DNA from: an uncultured Prolixibacteraceae bacterium
GTDB lineage: Bacteria > Bacteroidota > Bacteroidia > Bacteroidales > Prolixibacteraceae
Assembly (NCBI GenBank): GCA_937915865.1
Contig: CALGIG010000099.1
Location: forward strand, 59,417-123,416
Reading direction: 5' to 3'
Length of the DNA stretch: 64,000 nt
A program made the translations under genes and the position numbers. This document shows, piece by piece, positions 1 to 9,904 of the stretch (positions are counted from its first letter, which is position 1; every line of letters begins with the position of its first letter). Under the pieces are notes generated by a model, which searched no databases, was not told where the DNA came from, and was given only the letters and a program-made list of their open reading frames with translations.

Positions 1-1870
1 GTTTTTTCGCTTCTTCCAAACCTTCTTTGTTGATACTTGCAATCTCAACGTAACCCTGATCATCTTTTTCTTCAATAGAGATTGTGGTTTTGGTTTCTTC
101 CTGAAGTTTCTGTATGTTTTTGCCTCCAGGACCGATAATCGGGCCAATGAATTCTTTCGGAACAACCACCACTTCAACGCGTGGCACGTTTGGCTTGAAG
201 TCAGGACGCGGTTCTGAAATTACTTTCATGATTTCGCCCATGATGTGTTCGCGGCCTTGTTTTGCCTGGGCTAATGCTTGAGACAAAATTTCATACGAAA
301 GTCCACCTACTTTGATGTCCATTTGAGTAGCTGTAATGCCGGTTTCGGTTCCGGTTACCTTAAAGTCCATGTCACCGAGGTGATCTTCGTCGCCAAGAAT
401 ATCGGAAAGTACTGCAAATTTATTGTTGGCTGGGTCGGTAATCAAACCCATTGCTATTCCAGAAACCGGACGTTTCATTTTTACGCCAGCGTCGAGCATA
501 CACATTGTTCCCGCGCAAACAGTTGCCATCGACGACGAACCGTTCGACTCCAGAATATCAGAAACAACTCTTACAACATAAGGGAAATCCTGTGGAATCA
601 TTCGTTTCAGTGCGCGGAATGCCAGGTTCCCGTGACCAATCTCACGACGTCCAAGTCCGCGGGGAACTTTCGCTTCGCCTGTTGAAAAAGGTGGAAAGTT
701 ATAATGTAACAAAAAGCGTTCGGTGCCCTGGAAAGTAACTCCGTCTATTTTCTTTTCGTCTTGTTTTGTGCCAAGTGTGATTGACGAAAGCGACTGCGTT
801 TCGCCACGGGTAAAAATTGCAGAACCATGCGATCCTGGCAAATAACCAACTTCGCCCCAGATTGGACGAATCTGAGTAGTTGAACGGCCATCCAAGCGAA
901 TACCATCGTCGAGAATCATACGGCGCATGGCTTCTTTCTCAACATCGTGGTAGTATTTTTTTATCAATTTAATGTTGGTAGCCAGATCGATTTCATCGTT
1001 ACTGGTGTTTTCTTCTTTGTATTTTTCAATGTATTCGGCAACAATGGTTTCGAAACCTTCAATGCGTTTGTGTTTGTCATCGATGCGTTGTGTGCAAAGT
1101 GCATAGCATTTGGGATACAGTTCCTCAAATACTTTAGCTTTGATGGTTGCATCGTTAACCTCATGGCAATATGTTCGTTTTGTTTTGCCAACTTCAGCTG
1201 CAATTTCTTCCTGAGCTTTACAATGAGCTTTAATGGCGTCGTGGGCAAATTTGATGGCTTCGAGCATTTCGTCTTCCGAAATTTCGTCCATTTCACCTTC
1301 AACCATCATGATGTTATCATAGGAAGCACCAACCATAATGTCCAGGTCAGCGTTTTTCAGTTGCGAGAAGGTCGGATTGATAATAAGTTTTCCGTCAACA
1401 CGTGCAACGCGAACTTCAGAAATAGGAGTAAGGAAAGGAACATCAGAAACGGCAATTGCTGCAGATGCTGCCAATCCGGCCAGTGAATCGGCCATTACTT
1501 CAGTGTCAGCTGAAATAAGGCTTATCATCATAACTGTTTCGGCATGGTAATCTGCCGGAAAAAGTGGACGCAATGCACGGTCGACTAAACGTGCAACTAA
1601 AATTTCTTCGTCTGACGGACGTGATTCACGTTTTAGAAAACCGCCAGGGAAACGGCCTGCTGCCGAAAATTTTTCACGATAATCAACCGATAGCGGCATA
1701 AAATCAACATCTTCGCCTGCATCTTTTGCTGAAACCACAGTGGCCAGCAACATGGTATCACCCATTCTGACAACTACCGCACCATCGGCTTGTTTGGCAA
1801 GCCGGCCTGTTTCGATGGTTATAGTGCGGCCATCTCCAAGATCAATTGTTTTAATAATTGCTTGATTCAT
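1..1870 (-). CDS. pnp: polyribonucleotide nucleotidyltransferase (PNPase), 3' end cut by window
   Basis: Phosphorolytic 3'-5' exoribonuclease of cytoplasmic RNA decay. Translating the minus strand from the ATG at 1870 gives about 623 uninterrupted codons. These start MNQAIIKTIDLGDGRTITIE and contain the first RNase PH core (GRFPGGFLKRESRPSDEE), the helical linker, and the second PH core with GRREIGHGNLAFRAL. A KH domain follows with the signature EFIGPIIGPGGKNIQKL. Family members are about 700-720 residues, so the end of the KH domain and the S1 domain lie left of the window. It sits downstream of rpsO on the same strand, the rpsO-pnp order common in bacteria. Identification is secure; only the C-terminus is unseen. 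Confidence 0.97.
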   Translation of the reverse strand, partial: MNQAIIKTIDLGDGRTITIETGRLAKQADGAVVVRMGDTMLLATVVSAKDAGEDVDFMPLSVDYREKFSAAGRFPGGFLKRESRPSDEEILVARLVDRALRPLFPADYHAETVMMISLISADTEVMADSLAGLAASAAIAVSDVPFLTPISEVRVARVDGKLIINPTFSQLKNADLDIMVGASYDNIMMVEGEMDEISEDEMLEAIKFAHDAIKAHCKAQEEIAAEVGKTKRTYCHEVNDATIKAKVFEELYPKCYALCTQRIDDKHKRIEGFETIVAEYIEKYKEENTSNDEIDLATNIKLIKKYYHDVEKEAMRRMILDDGIRLDGRSTTQIRPIWGEVGYLPGSHGSAIFTRGETQSLSSITLGTKQDEKKIDGVTFQGTERFLLHYNFPPFSTGEAKVPRGLGRREIGHGNLAFRALKRMIPQDFPYVVRVVSDILESNGSSSMATVCAGTMCMLDAGVKMKRPVSGIAMGLITDPANNKFAVLSDILGDEDHLGDMDFKVTGTETGITATQMDIKVGGLSYEILSQALAQAKQGREHIMGEIMKVISEPRPDFKPNVPRVEVVVVPKEFIGPIIGPGGKNIQKLQEETKTTISIEEKDDQGYVEIASINKEGLEEAKK

Positions 1871-1934
1871 AACTTTTAATAATAATATTTTTCAATTGGT
1901 ACAAATTAAATGGGTGTGGTGGGGAATTTTATTC

Positions 1935-1952
1935 AGGTAAACAAGTTTACCT
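1935..1952. promoter_or_regulatory. inverted repeat in the pnp leader
   Basis: AGGTAAAC-AA-GTTTACCT: 8-bp perfect arms with a 2-base centre, 65 bases upstream of the pnp start. In the pnp mRNA it could form a stem only if the loop were extended, so an operator is equally possible. pnp leaders in other bacteria are control points, but nothing further here shows function. Confidence 0.3.
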
Positions 1953-2007
1953 AAAGGTGTGTTTAAAAAAATTGTACCTCAAATTTTTAAACGCATATAA
2001 AAATAAG

Positions 2008-2033
2008 AAAAGGCAATAAATTTATTGCCTTTT
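2008..2033 (-). terminator. rho-independent terminator of rpsO
   Basis: A perfect 26-bp palindrome (AAAAGGCAATAAA and its complement) begins 10 bases after the rpsO stop and is followed by a T-rich tract on the minus strand. It separates rpsO from pnp and could act in both directions. Confidence 0.8.
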
Positions 2034-2042
2034 CTTTTAAAA

Positions 2043-2312
2043 TTATCGACGTAAATTAAGGTCTTTTACAATTGCGCGGTAACGGGCAATGTCTTTTTTC
2101 TTCAGGTAATCGAGTAAACTTCTGCGTTTACCTACCAAGGTAGTTAATGCGCGTTGAGTACTGAAATCTTTTTTGTTTTCTTTCAAATGCTCGGTTAAGT
2201 GATTGATACGAAAAGAGAACAAAGCAATTTGCGCTTCAGGAGAACCTGTGTTTGTTGCCGATTTTCCGTGTTTTTCGAAAATCTCAACTTTTTTTTCGGC
2301 TGATAAATACAT
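2043..2312 (-). CDS. rpsO: 30S ribosomal protein S15
   Basis: Small-subunit protein that binds the 16S rRNA central domain. The 89-residue product has the expected length and the family core: an HGKSATNTGSPEAQIALFS-like start, LTEHLKENKKDFSTQRAL, and LVGKRRSLLDYLKKKD near the C-terminus. It has its own promoter upstream and a terminator directly downstream, and precedes pnp. In other bacteria S15 represses its own mRNA through a leader structure. The roughly 80-base leader here (about 2313-2391) is GC-richer than its surroundings and could hold such a site, which is inference. Confidence 0.98.
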   Translation of the reverse strand: MYLSAEKKVEIFEKHGKSATNTGSPEAQIALFSFRINHLTEHLKENKKDFSTQRALTTLVGKRRSLLDYLKKKDIARYRAIVKDLNLRR

Positions 2313-2398
2313 GTAATTTTGTTTTAATTGTTGTACAATATTTAAGCCGCAGCATCGCTATCAATAACAACAGCTTAAAATTAATTTTTAAAGTGCCG

Positions 2399-2430
2399 CA
2401 AAAGTAAATAAATATATTTGAAATTCAATG
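2399..2430 (-). promoter_or_regulatory. promoter of rpsO
   Basis: Minus-strand TACTTTTG (2399-2406) fits the Bacteroidota -7 box TAnnTTTG. An ATTG at 2426-2429 sits 19 bases upstream at the place of the TTTG -33 box. The start site would be near 2391, leaving a leader of about 80 bases. Confidence 0.6.
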
Positions 2431-2493
2431 TGCTAGATAAATATTTCAGAAGAACCGTTTGTGAAATAATTCGACTCCTTTTTCTCCTGAAAT

Positions 2494-2531
2494 AGAAAAG
2501 CCGCAGATGGCTATAACACTGCGGCCTTTCT
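2494..2531 (-). terminator. terminator of the SusC/SusD operon
   Basis: Stem GGCCGCAG / CTGCGGCT flanked by AGAAA/TTTCT pairs, starting about 20 bases after the susD stop, then a TTTTCTATTT tail on the minus strand. Confidence 0.75.
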
Positions 2532-2549
2532 ATACAATTTAAAAAGACA

Positions 2550-4442
2550 TTAGTTGTCCTCGTCAGCAGGAATTTCGGCTAATGGTGTAGTATTATTGGC
2601 ATATCCGTCGTACCCATAGTTTTGATTGATTACACCCTTTGTATTTGCATTGATTGATGCCTGAGGAATTGGCCACAAAACATGGTAAGGGCTCATGGTA
2701 TATTCCTGGCCATTATTCGCTTTCACACCTTTATTATAGAAATCAGTGTATTCCATAACGCGATCATAGAAGAAGTTTTTGGTGCCGAAATTAGCTTCGG
2801 TGTAAGTTTTTCCACGATAAGCTTTCCCGGTTTTGGCAAAAAGGAATGCAATACGATTTAATTCGGTTTTTCTTGGTTCTTCCCAGAACAATTCGCGTGC
2901 GCGTTCGTCGAGGATTGTACCGATGTCGAATTTGGAAGCGTCGGTATACGGAGCACAACCGGCACGTGTGCGAACAGCATTTACGTCAGCCATAGCGTTG
3001 GCAATGTCGCCTTTCCACCAATAAGCTTCGGCTCGTAATAAATAAGTTTCGGCTAAGCGGAATACGTACCAGTCGTATGAACCTCCCTGAGGCTGAGTTC
3101 TTCTTGGATCGGGGTTGTAAATTTTGTAGTGTGGCCATCCGAACCAGTTACGAATGGTGTCGGTTGTTAAAACTTTACCGTTGGCATCTTTTAATTGTAG
3201 ATTTTTACCATAATATGCACTTTTGCCGATCAAGTTTGCATGATTATAAACCAGATCTTCCATATTCATCCAGTTGTATTGTTTATGGCGAAGGTCGTTT
3301 TTGTCGTCCCAAATCTTTTTGGTGTGGTATGATGTGCCACGGGCACGTCCAATACCACGTCCGAATGTATTCACCAAATCAATTTTTTGTCCTGCTAAGT
3401 CAGAAGTCCCTGGGGCATATCCATCAGGAGTATAAAGCATGTTTGAATTGGAAACTCCCCAGAAAGGAACGGCCTGACGCATGATCTGCAAATCAAGACG
3501 TGAATCAACCAAATCTTCGCGTGAAAGCACCATGAACAGAACTTCTTTGTTGGCTGCAATGGCTTTGTTTTGCCACCAATGCAGTCTCGAAACTACGTCG
3601 CTGCGGACTACTCCAAGGTTGGTCAAATATGCTCCGTCTTCTTTTGGAACATTACCAAATGCAGAAGTCATTAAACTGTATGTTCCACCGTTGATAACTG
3701 CTGTAGCGGATGCAATGGCTTTGTCGAAGTCGCCCAATGCAAGGTTTATTTTGGTAAGAAGGTGACCGGCAGCACCTTTCGTTACGCGGCCCCGGTCAAC
3801 GTTATCAAGGCAATTAGCTGCAGCAAACTCCATATCTTTCTGAATTTTCTTCAGAATAACTTCGCGCTTTGTGGAGTAAAAATCGAGCTTAGGTTCTTTT
3901 ACTTCTTTGCCAATAAACGGAACATCTCCAAATTGGTTGCATAGGCGATAATAGCGAAATGCCCGGTGAAAATAAGCTGATCCAAGGACAGCATTTCGTT
4001 CGGCCTCATTTTTATAGGTTGCGTCGTCAATTCGGGAAATTACCACGTTTGCGTATTTAATTCCCTTGTACTGTTCAAGCCAATACCATCCTATTTTGTT
4101 ATAGTCGGTACTATTCAACTGAGAGGTTGGCGTGATCTGGATATTCAGGTTTTGGGCAGGTCCGGGTTTGTCGGTTGTACCCTCAACACAAACTTCAGAG
4201 AAAACAAGTTCTGTAATAATAGGTGCGCCATCGCCATACCACTCATAGCGCATATTACGTTCGCAGGCAGTTAGTGCGGCATACATACCTTTCGCGTCGA
4301 CCAGCGAGTTTTCAGGAGCGAAGAAAGAGAGTGGCTCGGGCTCTAAATAACTGTCTTTACAGCCAATTGTTCCAAGTATAAATGAAACAACTAACAGTAA
4401 CCGGTAATGAAATTTCTTATTATTAGTTTTCATAACATTCAT
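2550..4442 (-). CDS. SusD/RagB-family outer-membrane nutrient-binding lipoprotein
   Basis: Surface lipoprotein that captures ligand and lids the partner SusC channel. The N-terminus has a lipoprotein signal with lipobox LGTIGC near residue 28. After it come the SusD-like features: YFHRAFRYYRLCNQFGDVPFI and, near the C-terminus, VFRLAETYLLRAEAYWWKGD followed by NAVRTRAG and DERARELFWEE. At 630 residues it is in the long half of the family. The gene starts 12 bases after the stop of the upstream SusC gene, so the pair is co-transcribed. The substrate cannot be read from sequence; no glycoside hydrolase, peptidase or sulfatase is adjacent. Confidence 0.95.
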   Translation of the reverse strand: MNVMKTNNKKFHYRLLLVVSFILGTIGCKDSYLEPEPLSFFAPENSLVDAKGMYAALTACERNMRYEWYGDGAPIITELVFSEVCVEGTTDKPGPAQNLNIQITPTSQLNSTDYNKIGWYWLEQYKGIKYANVVISRIDDATYKNEAERNAVLGSAYFHRAFRYYRLCNQFGDVPFIGKEVKEPKLDFYSTKREVILKKIQKDMEFAAANCLDNVDRGRVTKGAAGHLLTKINLALGDFDKAIASATAVINGGTYSLMTSAFGNVPKEDGAYLTNLGVVRSDVVSRLHWWQNKAIAANKEVLFMVLSREDLVDSRLDLQIMRQAVPFWGVSNSNMLYTPDGYAPGTSDLAGQKIDLVNTFGRGIGRARGTSYHTKKIWDDKNDLRHKQYNWMNMEDLVYNHANLIGKSAYYGKNLQLKDANGKVLTTDTIRNWFGWPHYKIYNPDPRRTQPQGGSYDWYVFRLAETYLLRAEAYWWKGDIANAMADVNAVRTRAGCAPYTDASKFDIGTILDERARELFWEEPRKTELNRIAFLFAKTGKAYRGKTYTEANFGTKNFFYDRVMEYTDFYNKGVKANNGQEYTMSPYHVLWPIPQASINANTKGVINQNYGYDGYANNTTPLAEIPADEDN

Positions 4443-4454
4443 TCTTGAAAATTG

Positions 4455-7400
4455 TTAAAGGGTTAAATTAACTCCAATGGTGTAATAACGTGGGTTTGGT
4501 CCGCTGTTTTCAGGATCCCAGAAGTTCCACTTTGGTGCCCACCAGCCAACATTACGGATGGTTGTAAACACTTTCAGATTTTGGATTTGTGCATGATGAA
4601 TGATGTGTGACGGCACGTTATATGAGAGCGAAATGTTATCGAGACGAATGAACGAACGATCTTTCCATACATCGAATACGGCGCCCCCTTCAGCAGAGTA
4701 AATACGGGCATAATCGTTATATGGTGTTTCTGGTGTCCAGAATGGGATTTTATACGAGTTAACCCTTTCCGGGAAGCTATCGCGGTTTTTAGCCGAGTTC
4801 ATAGTTCCTTTATGTCCCCAATAAGAATAAATCATAAATGATGCTTCGAAATTCTTGAAGAAAGTAAAATCCTGTCGCATATTCCATCTGAAGCGAGGTT
4901 GTTTGTATCCAAGGAATTGTTTATCAAGGTCATTGATTTTACCGTCATCATTCACATCCTGTAAATGGAAGTCTCCAGGGAACTGACCATATCTGGCAGC
5001 CTGGGTTTCTTCTCCTTTTTGCCATACCCCAACGATTTTAGGCTGCCATATAATATCAATTGCCTTGCCAATAAACCATCCGTTACCAGAGTCGTCCGTT
5101 TCTTTTTGACCAATTACATTTCCATTAGCGTCAGTTACATTAACTAAGTCGCCATAAAGACTTTTGATCTTATTTCGGTTAAGCGTAAAATTTACGTTGA
5201 TATTCCAATTGAAATTTTCACGTTTCATTACACGTGAATTTAAAACAATTTCAAATCCTTGATTTCCAACACGTCCAAGGTTGGTTGCTACAGAGCTAAA
5301 TCCAAGAAAATCGGGCAGCTTACGGTCTACAAGCAGGTCTTTCGTATTTGCAGTATAATAATCAAAAGATCCATCGAAAAGACCGTTCTTAATCGAATAG
5401 TCAATACCGAAGTTATACGATTCTGTTTGTTCCCATTTCAAATTAGGATTTGCCATTCTGTCAACATAAAGTTGGGTTCCTTCATAAACTGTACCCGAAA
5501 GTGTTTGGTATGGATATTTACCGGTTGTCATGTTTGATAAACCATCGTAGCGGCCAATGGCACGGTTACCATTGCTACCCCACGAGAAACGGAATTTTCC
5601 ATAAGTAAGGAAATCATTTTTTGCAAATTTTTCTTCAGAAAATACCCAGCCTAAAGCTGCTGATGGGAAGTATCCATACGGATGATTTTCTCCAAATGCC
5701 GAGAATCCGTCGCGGCGCATTGTCAAAGTCAGCATGTATTTGTCTTTTAACGAATAAAATACACGAGCCATTAATGCGTTTGCAGTTTCGTATTCGTCGT
5801 TACTTGTAATTTGGTATGTTGAGCCCGTACCTGCTTCCATACGATGGAATCCTAAAGCGTCGGTTGGCTGGAAATTCTGAGCCGACATTGTATTTGCCCA
5901 GCTTTGCAATTTTTCAGCATTAATAAGCAAGGTTACGTCAAATTTGTGAATAGTATTAATTGTCTTATTCCATTTAATCAGGTTATCCAACTGCCAGCTA
6001 TAAGTTTTACTTTGTTCTCTTTTAGCTTGTCCTCCGAAAAGGGCCCATTCTTCGTGTTGGGTTGATTGGTGGTTCATAAATTCGTACCATTCGAAGCGAG
6101 GTGCAAAATTCATTTGGTATGAAATATTGAATGGCAATTGAATTTTTGCGTAAAGAGTGGTATTCAGTGTGTTGTAGAACTGACGCCTTTTTTGATACAT
6201 CATATCATAAAGTGGATATTTTGCTCCTCGGCCTAAATCATCAACAGGGCTTTCTCTAATTGTTACACCGTCATCTTTATAAATTGAGCCCCAGGGCGAG
6301 TTATTTACGCGCAGGCCCCAGTCGGCCTGAATAGTTGGATCTTTTAATGAATTGTCACTATTGTATCGGTTCATTTTGCTTTCGTCTCTGTTGGAAAACT
6401 GGGTGTTAACGCCAACCGATAACCAATCAGTTACTTTAGCATCAAGATTAATTCTGCTTCTGATAGCCTGGAAACCATCACCAACTATAATACCTTGGTT
6501 GTTATTGTATCCTAATGAAAAATAATAGGTTATCTCATCTTTTTTCCCGGATAAAGAAATGTTGTGGTCCTGGCGGAATCCATTTTGAAATACCATATCA
6601 GTCCAGTCAACTGGTTTTCCAGCTTTGTAGTTGGCAATTTCAACCGGAAGAAGTCCGATTCGTGCCAACCAAATATCGGTCAATTCGCCCGATGCACCAT
6701 CTCTCCACATTGTTTCAGTTACATCTGATGGAAGTTTTGCAGGGTCGACAAACTTGTAAAGCTTAGTATTGGTAGCGGTGTTGTAATAGTTTAACGATTG
6801 CATAACCTTAGTTCTCCAGTCCAAAAATTCGTAAGGCCCATAAACATCTTCCAATGTAGCCATAGTAGCTAACCCTACACTTGAATTGACATTGATTACC
6901 GGTTTCCCTTGTTTCCCTTTTTTTGTGGTAACAATGATTACACCATTTGCAGAACGAGCTCCATAAACAGCTGAAGAAGATGCGTCTTTTAAAACGTCGA
7001 TAGATTCAATATCGCTGGGATTAATGTCTTCCATACCTCCCTGATAAATAACTCCATCAAGAACAATCAGAGGTGCAGAGCTGGCTTTTAATGTATTGTC
7101 ACCGCGAATTTCCATATCGCCGCCACCTTTCGCATTGGTTGAAAAGCCTACCTGAAGACCGGCGATATTCCCACGCAACATATCCTGTAAAACCTGCGGT
7201 TTTTCGTTTTCCATTTGGGTCGATTTTACAGAAGCAACCGAACCTGTCAGGTCGCTTTTCTTCATAGTACCATATCCAACTGCAACAACTTCTTCAAGTC
7301 CAATCGACTCTTCTTCCATTGTTACATTAATTGTTGGACGGTTAGTAATAGGTACTTCCTGAGATTTTAAGCCTACAAACGAGAAACTTAGAGTTACGTT

Positions 7401-7931
7401 ACCTGTTTGTACATTTAACGAATATCCACCGTTTGCGTCGGTGATTGTACCAATTGTTGTTCCTTTTACGGTAACTGTAACTCCGGGGATTGGCTCTCCT
7501 GATTGTGCTTTTACAACACCTTTTACCATGAATTTCTTTTCTTGCTGAAGAAACATATTGCCATCGCGTTCCAAGTCGTTCGAAATGACAATGTATCGAT
7601 CAACAATTTTATACTTTAAGTCGGTGCCACTTAAAACCTGATCCAAAACTTTGTCAATGGTCTGGTCTTTAACATCAAGAGTAATCTTCTTGGAACTGTT
7701 AATGGCATCATTCTTAAAGAAAAAATAGAATTCACTTACATCTTCAACTTTTGAGAAGAAATCGGTGATCGAGGCGTTTTCAACTTTTAGGTTTAGCTTG
7801 GTGTTCTGCGAGTAACTTGCTCCACTCACCGACATTAAGCAAACCAGAATGAAGAAGATCGTTAGTTTCATGTAGCGAATAAGTTTTTGCCGGTTTGAAG
7901 ACAAACCGGTCGGGTTACACTTTTTTTTCAT
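4455..7931 (-). CDS. SusC/RagA-family TonB-dependent outer-membrane transporter with STN signalling domain
   Basis: TonB-driven importer, 1158 residues. Visible in order: signal region (about 20-42), STN domain (about 50-115, LNLKVENASITDFFSKVEDV), a carboxypeptidase-regulatory-like beta sandwich (about 133-215, KGTTIGTITDANGGYSLNV), a plug (about 225-335, LIVLDGVIYQGGMEDINPSDIES and SSAVYGARSANGVIIVTTKKGK), then the long barrel ending in an aromatic-rich strand (YYTIGVNLTL). The STN domain is the part that contacts FecR-type anti-sigma factors. It fits the FecR and sigma-factor genes just upstream, implying that substrate binding induces the operon. An internal Met at residue 21 is an alternative start. 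Substrate unknown. Confidence 0.96.
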   Translation of the reverse strand: MKKKCNPTGLSSNRQKLIRYMKLTIFFILVCLMSVSGASYSQNTKLNLKVENASITDFFSKVEDVSEFYFFFKNDAINSSKKITLDVKDQTIDKVLDQVLSGTDLKYKIVDRYIVISNDLERDGNMFLQQEKKFMVKGVVKAQSGEPIPGVTVTVKGTTIGTITDANGGYSLNVQTGNVTLSFSFVGLKSQEVPITNRPTINVTMEEESIGLEEVVAVGYGTMKKSDLTGSVASVKSTQMENEKPQVLQDMLRGNIAGLQVGFSTNAKGGGDMEIRGDNTLKASSAPLIVLDGVIYQGGMEDINPSDIESIDVLKDASSSAVYGARSANGVIIVTTKKGKQGKPVINVNSSVGLATMATLEDVYGPYEFLDWRTKVMQSLNYYNTATNTKLYKFVDPAKLPSDVTETMWRDGASGELTDIWLARIGLLPVEIANYKAGKPVDWTDMVFQNGFRQDHNISLSGKKDEITYYFSLGYNNNQGIIVGDGFQAIRSRINLDAKVTDWLSVGVNTQFSNRDESKMNRYNSDNSLKDPTIQADWGLRVNNSPWGSIYKDDGVTIRESPVDDLGRGAKYPLYDMMYQKRRQFYNTLNTTLYAKIQLPFNISYQMNFAPRFEWYEFMNHQSTQHEEWALFGGQAKREQSKTYSWQLDNLIKWNKTINTIHKFDVTLLINAEKLQSWANTMSAQNFQPTDALGFHRMEAGTGSTYQITSNDEYETANALMARVFYSLKDKYMLTLTMRRDGFSAFGENHPYGYFPSAALGWVFSEEKFAKNDFLTYGKFRFSWGSNGNRAIGRYDGLSNMTTGKYPYQTLSGTVYEGTQLYVDRMANPNLKWEQTESYNFGIDYSIKNGLFDGSFDYYTANTKDLLVDRKLPDFLGFSSVATNLGRVGNQGFEIVLNSRVMKRENFNWNINVNFTLNRNKIKSLYGDLVNVTDANGNVIGQKETDDSGNGWFIGKAIDIIWQPKIVGVWQKGEETQAARYGQFPGDFHLQDVNDDGKINDLDKQFLGYKQPRFRWNMRQDFTFFKNFEASFMIYSYWGHKGTMNSAKNRDSFPERVNSYKIPFWTPETPYNDYARIYSAEGGAVFDVWKDRSFIRLDNISLSYNVPSHIIHHAQIQNLKVFTTIRNVGWWAPKWNFWDPENSGPNPRYYTIGVNLTL

Positions 7932-7999
7932 AGATTTGAAATGTTTAAGTTAATTACTGTTTGTCTTATTGGAGTAAGACATCTTTTAAACTTTCACGG

Positions 8000-8023
8000 G
8001 GCAGGATGTTGGAGCATCTTGCC
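8000..8023. other. stem-loop between fecR-like and susC-like genes
   Basis: GGCAGGATG (8000-8008) pairs with CATCTTGCC (8015-8023) around a 6-base loop, in the 108-base gap between the FecR and SusC genes. The T-run lies on the plus-strand side, so it is not a proper terminator for the minus-strand operon. It could be an mRNA-processing or stability hairpin separating regulator from transporter expression. Confidence 0.5.
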
Positions 8024-8039
8024 TTTTTGTTTGGTTACA

Positions 8040-9053
8040 TCATTTTTTATTGGTTTTTAGTGAATATAATAATACCTGATTCTTTTTGTCAGATTTTACT
8101 TTAATATCGAAACGAATTGGTGCTGAAAGTGTTATTATTTCGAGTATCTGGCTTAAAGGTTTGCTTTTGAGAATTGTTCCTGTAAATTTTATTTGGCTGA
8201 TAGTGTTGTCGCTAAAATTAATTTCAACATTATACCAGCGTTCAAGCTTTTCAGCAATATAGGCAAGAGTCCGGTCCTTAAAAATCATCTTGCCATCTCG
8301 CCATACTTCGTAGGGTATAATGTCAACTTCTTCTTTTGTTTTTTTACCTGTTGTTTTTTCAAAAACCAACTGTTGTCCGGGAACAAGTTTTGCAACACGT
8401 TCTCCATCAATTTCTTTAATGCCAACTTTTCCTTCAATTAAAGTTACTTCTGAATGAGTATCTGATGTGTATGCGCTAACGTTAAACGAAGTTCCCATAA
8501 CTTTTACTGAAAGTTCTTTGGTGTTGACATAAAATGGGTGGAACGGATCTTTCGTTACCTGGAAAAAGGCTTCGCCTTCCATGGTCACAATACGGTTTTT
8601 TGCGCTAAAACTTGCCGGAATTTTAATTCGGGTACCTGAGTTCAACCATACTTTAGTGCCATCAATCAGCTTAAATTCAGATATCTGACCCTCTGGGGCA
8701 TAAAATTCACTTGCCAGTTCATCTTTTGTGAAAGATGGATTCAGATACCTAAGCTCGGATATAGAAAAACCCAAAAACAATGACAATACTATTATTGCTG
8801 CGTATTTCAGATATTTCCCGAATTTGAACGATTTAGTTTGTTTAGGTATGCTTTTTATTTTTTGTGCGAGTTCTAAAAAGTCTTCGTCGATTTGAAATGT
8901 GTGTATTTTAGCTGAAGATAAGGCGTACAGGTTTTTCAGTTTTATAAATTCACTTTTATTTGCTTCGTTCGAAATAATCCATGCAATCACTTCGGGTTCT
9001 TCAGCTTTTTCGAGGTTGCCAGTAATGAATTTTATAAGTTTTTCCTGCTCCAT
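8040..9053 (-). CDS. FecR-family anti-sigma factor
   Basis: Inner-membrane protein that holds the ECF sigma factor and receives the signal from the SusC STN domain. The N-terminal cytoplasmic part (about 1-75) is followed by one membrane helix (YAAIIVLSLFLGFS) and a periplasmic FecR domain. That domain shows ...DGTKVWLNSGTRIKIP, MEGEAFFQVTKDPFHPFYV and VKVMGTSFNVSAY, then a DUF4974-like C-terminal domain (IAEKLERWYNVEINFSD). I take MEQEKLIKF (start 9053) rather than the ATG at 9083, because family members begin close to the LIKFITGNL helix. It lies between sigma factor and susC in the same orientation, the usual order. Confidence 0.93.
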   Translation of the reverse strand: MEQEKLIKFITGNLEKAEEPEVIAWIISNEANKSEFIKLKNLYALSSAKIHTFQIDEDFLELAQKIKSIPKQTKSFKFGKYLKYAAIIVLSLFLGFSISELRYLNPSFTKDELASEFYAPEGQISEFKLIDGTKVWLNSGTRIKIPASFSAKNRIVTMEGEAFFQVTKDPFHPFYVNTKELSVKVMGTSFNVSAYTSDTHSEVTLIEGKVGIKEIDGERVAKLVPGQQLVFEKTTGKKTKEEVDIIPYEVWRDGKMIFKDRTLAYIAEKLERWYNVEINFSDNTISQIKFTGTILKSKPLSQILEIITLSAPIRFDIKVKSDKKNQVLLYSLKTNKK

Positions 9054-9133
9054 GTTGTGGTAATGTGCATTTATTACGCACAATTCAGAAATAACCCTAT
9101 ATCGAGCAGTTGTTTTTTTTGAAAAATAATTTT

Positions 9134-9745
9134 CTAGCTACCTAAACAGAACAACATAAAGAATAACAATTCGGGGAGATAATCTTTGGTATTCTCGCGC
9201 AAGTCGATAAGCGCCCAGGTAATATTTGCCTCAACTGCTTTAACTGATATGTCGAGCTGCAACGCTATTTCTTTATTTTTTAAGTTTTGGTACCGGCTTA
9301 AGATGAAGACTTCACGGCATCTTGGAGGGAGTGAATTGATTGTATCGTTAATTATTTGCTCAAGATTTTGAAAATCAATATTTTCAAAACTTAATTTTTC
9401 AAGCGCTTCATAGTTAAGCTTGAACGTATCATTATCTTTTCTCGACTTTTCAAGGAAATTTGTTTCAAGCTTTAAATGTCTGAGGTGCGATAAACAGGCG
9501 TTTCGGGTAGCCATGTAAAGGTAGGCCCTGATATTTGATTCGGGGTTAATTAATTCCCGTTTTTCCCATAGTTTTAAAAAAATATTCTGGATAATATTGC
9601 GAGAAGATTCGAAATCGGAAATATATTCGTTGGCAAAACGGACCAATGGTTCATACCAACACTTAAAAACTTCTTCGAATGCTTTTGCATCTCCATTTTT
9701 TAAGCTAACTAACGTGTCTTTTCCAATGGTTATAGTTAAGATCAT
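9134..9745 (-). CDS. ECF RNA polymerase sigma factor (FecI/Bacteroidota expansion family)
   Basis: 203 residues with sigma region 2 (AFEEVFKCWYEPLVRFANEYI...IIQNIFLKLWEKRE, about 20-65) and region 4 (INSLPPRCREVFILSRYQNL...IALQLDISVKAVEANI, about 132-180). With the FecR and SusC/STN genes downstream it forms a trans-envelope signalling circuit controlling susCD. The C-terminal LLFFMLFCLGS tail is hydrophobic, as is often seen in this subfamily. Spacing to fecR is about 80 bases. Confidence 0.94.
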   Translation of the reverse strand: MILTITIGKDTLVSLKNGDAKAFEEVFKCWYEPLVRFANEYISDFESSRNIIQNIFLKLWEKRELINPESNIRAYLYMATRNACLSHLRHLKLETNFLEKSRKDNDTFKLNYEALEKLSFENIDFQNLEQIINDTINSLPPRCREVFILSRYQNLKNKEIALQLDISVKAVEANITWALIDLRENTKDYLPELLFFMLFCLGS

Positions 9746-9904
9746 CTTAAAAAATACTGATATTCAGTAATAACAAGAGAAATATATTATATAAAATTCA
9801 GACTACATAATTACACATTTTCTTAGGTTGAAACAACGAGTTAAAATGTAAAATTTAAAAACAAGCAAGAATGTGCGAAAAGATAGCAGCTAAAAACTAT
9901 GTTT

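Noticed and set aside
2550..9745. Polysaccharide utilisation locus
   Set aside because: SusC/D with sigma/anti-sigma factor are clear, but no carbohydrate-active enzyme is adjacent, so the substrate may not be a glycan.
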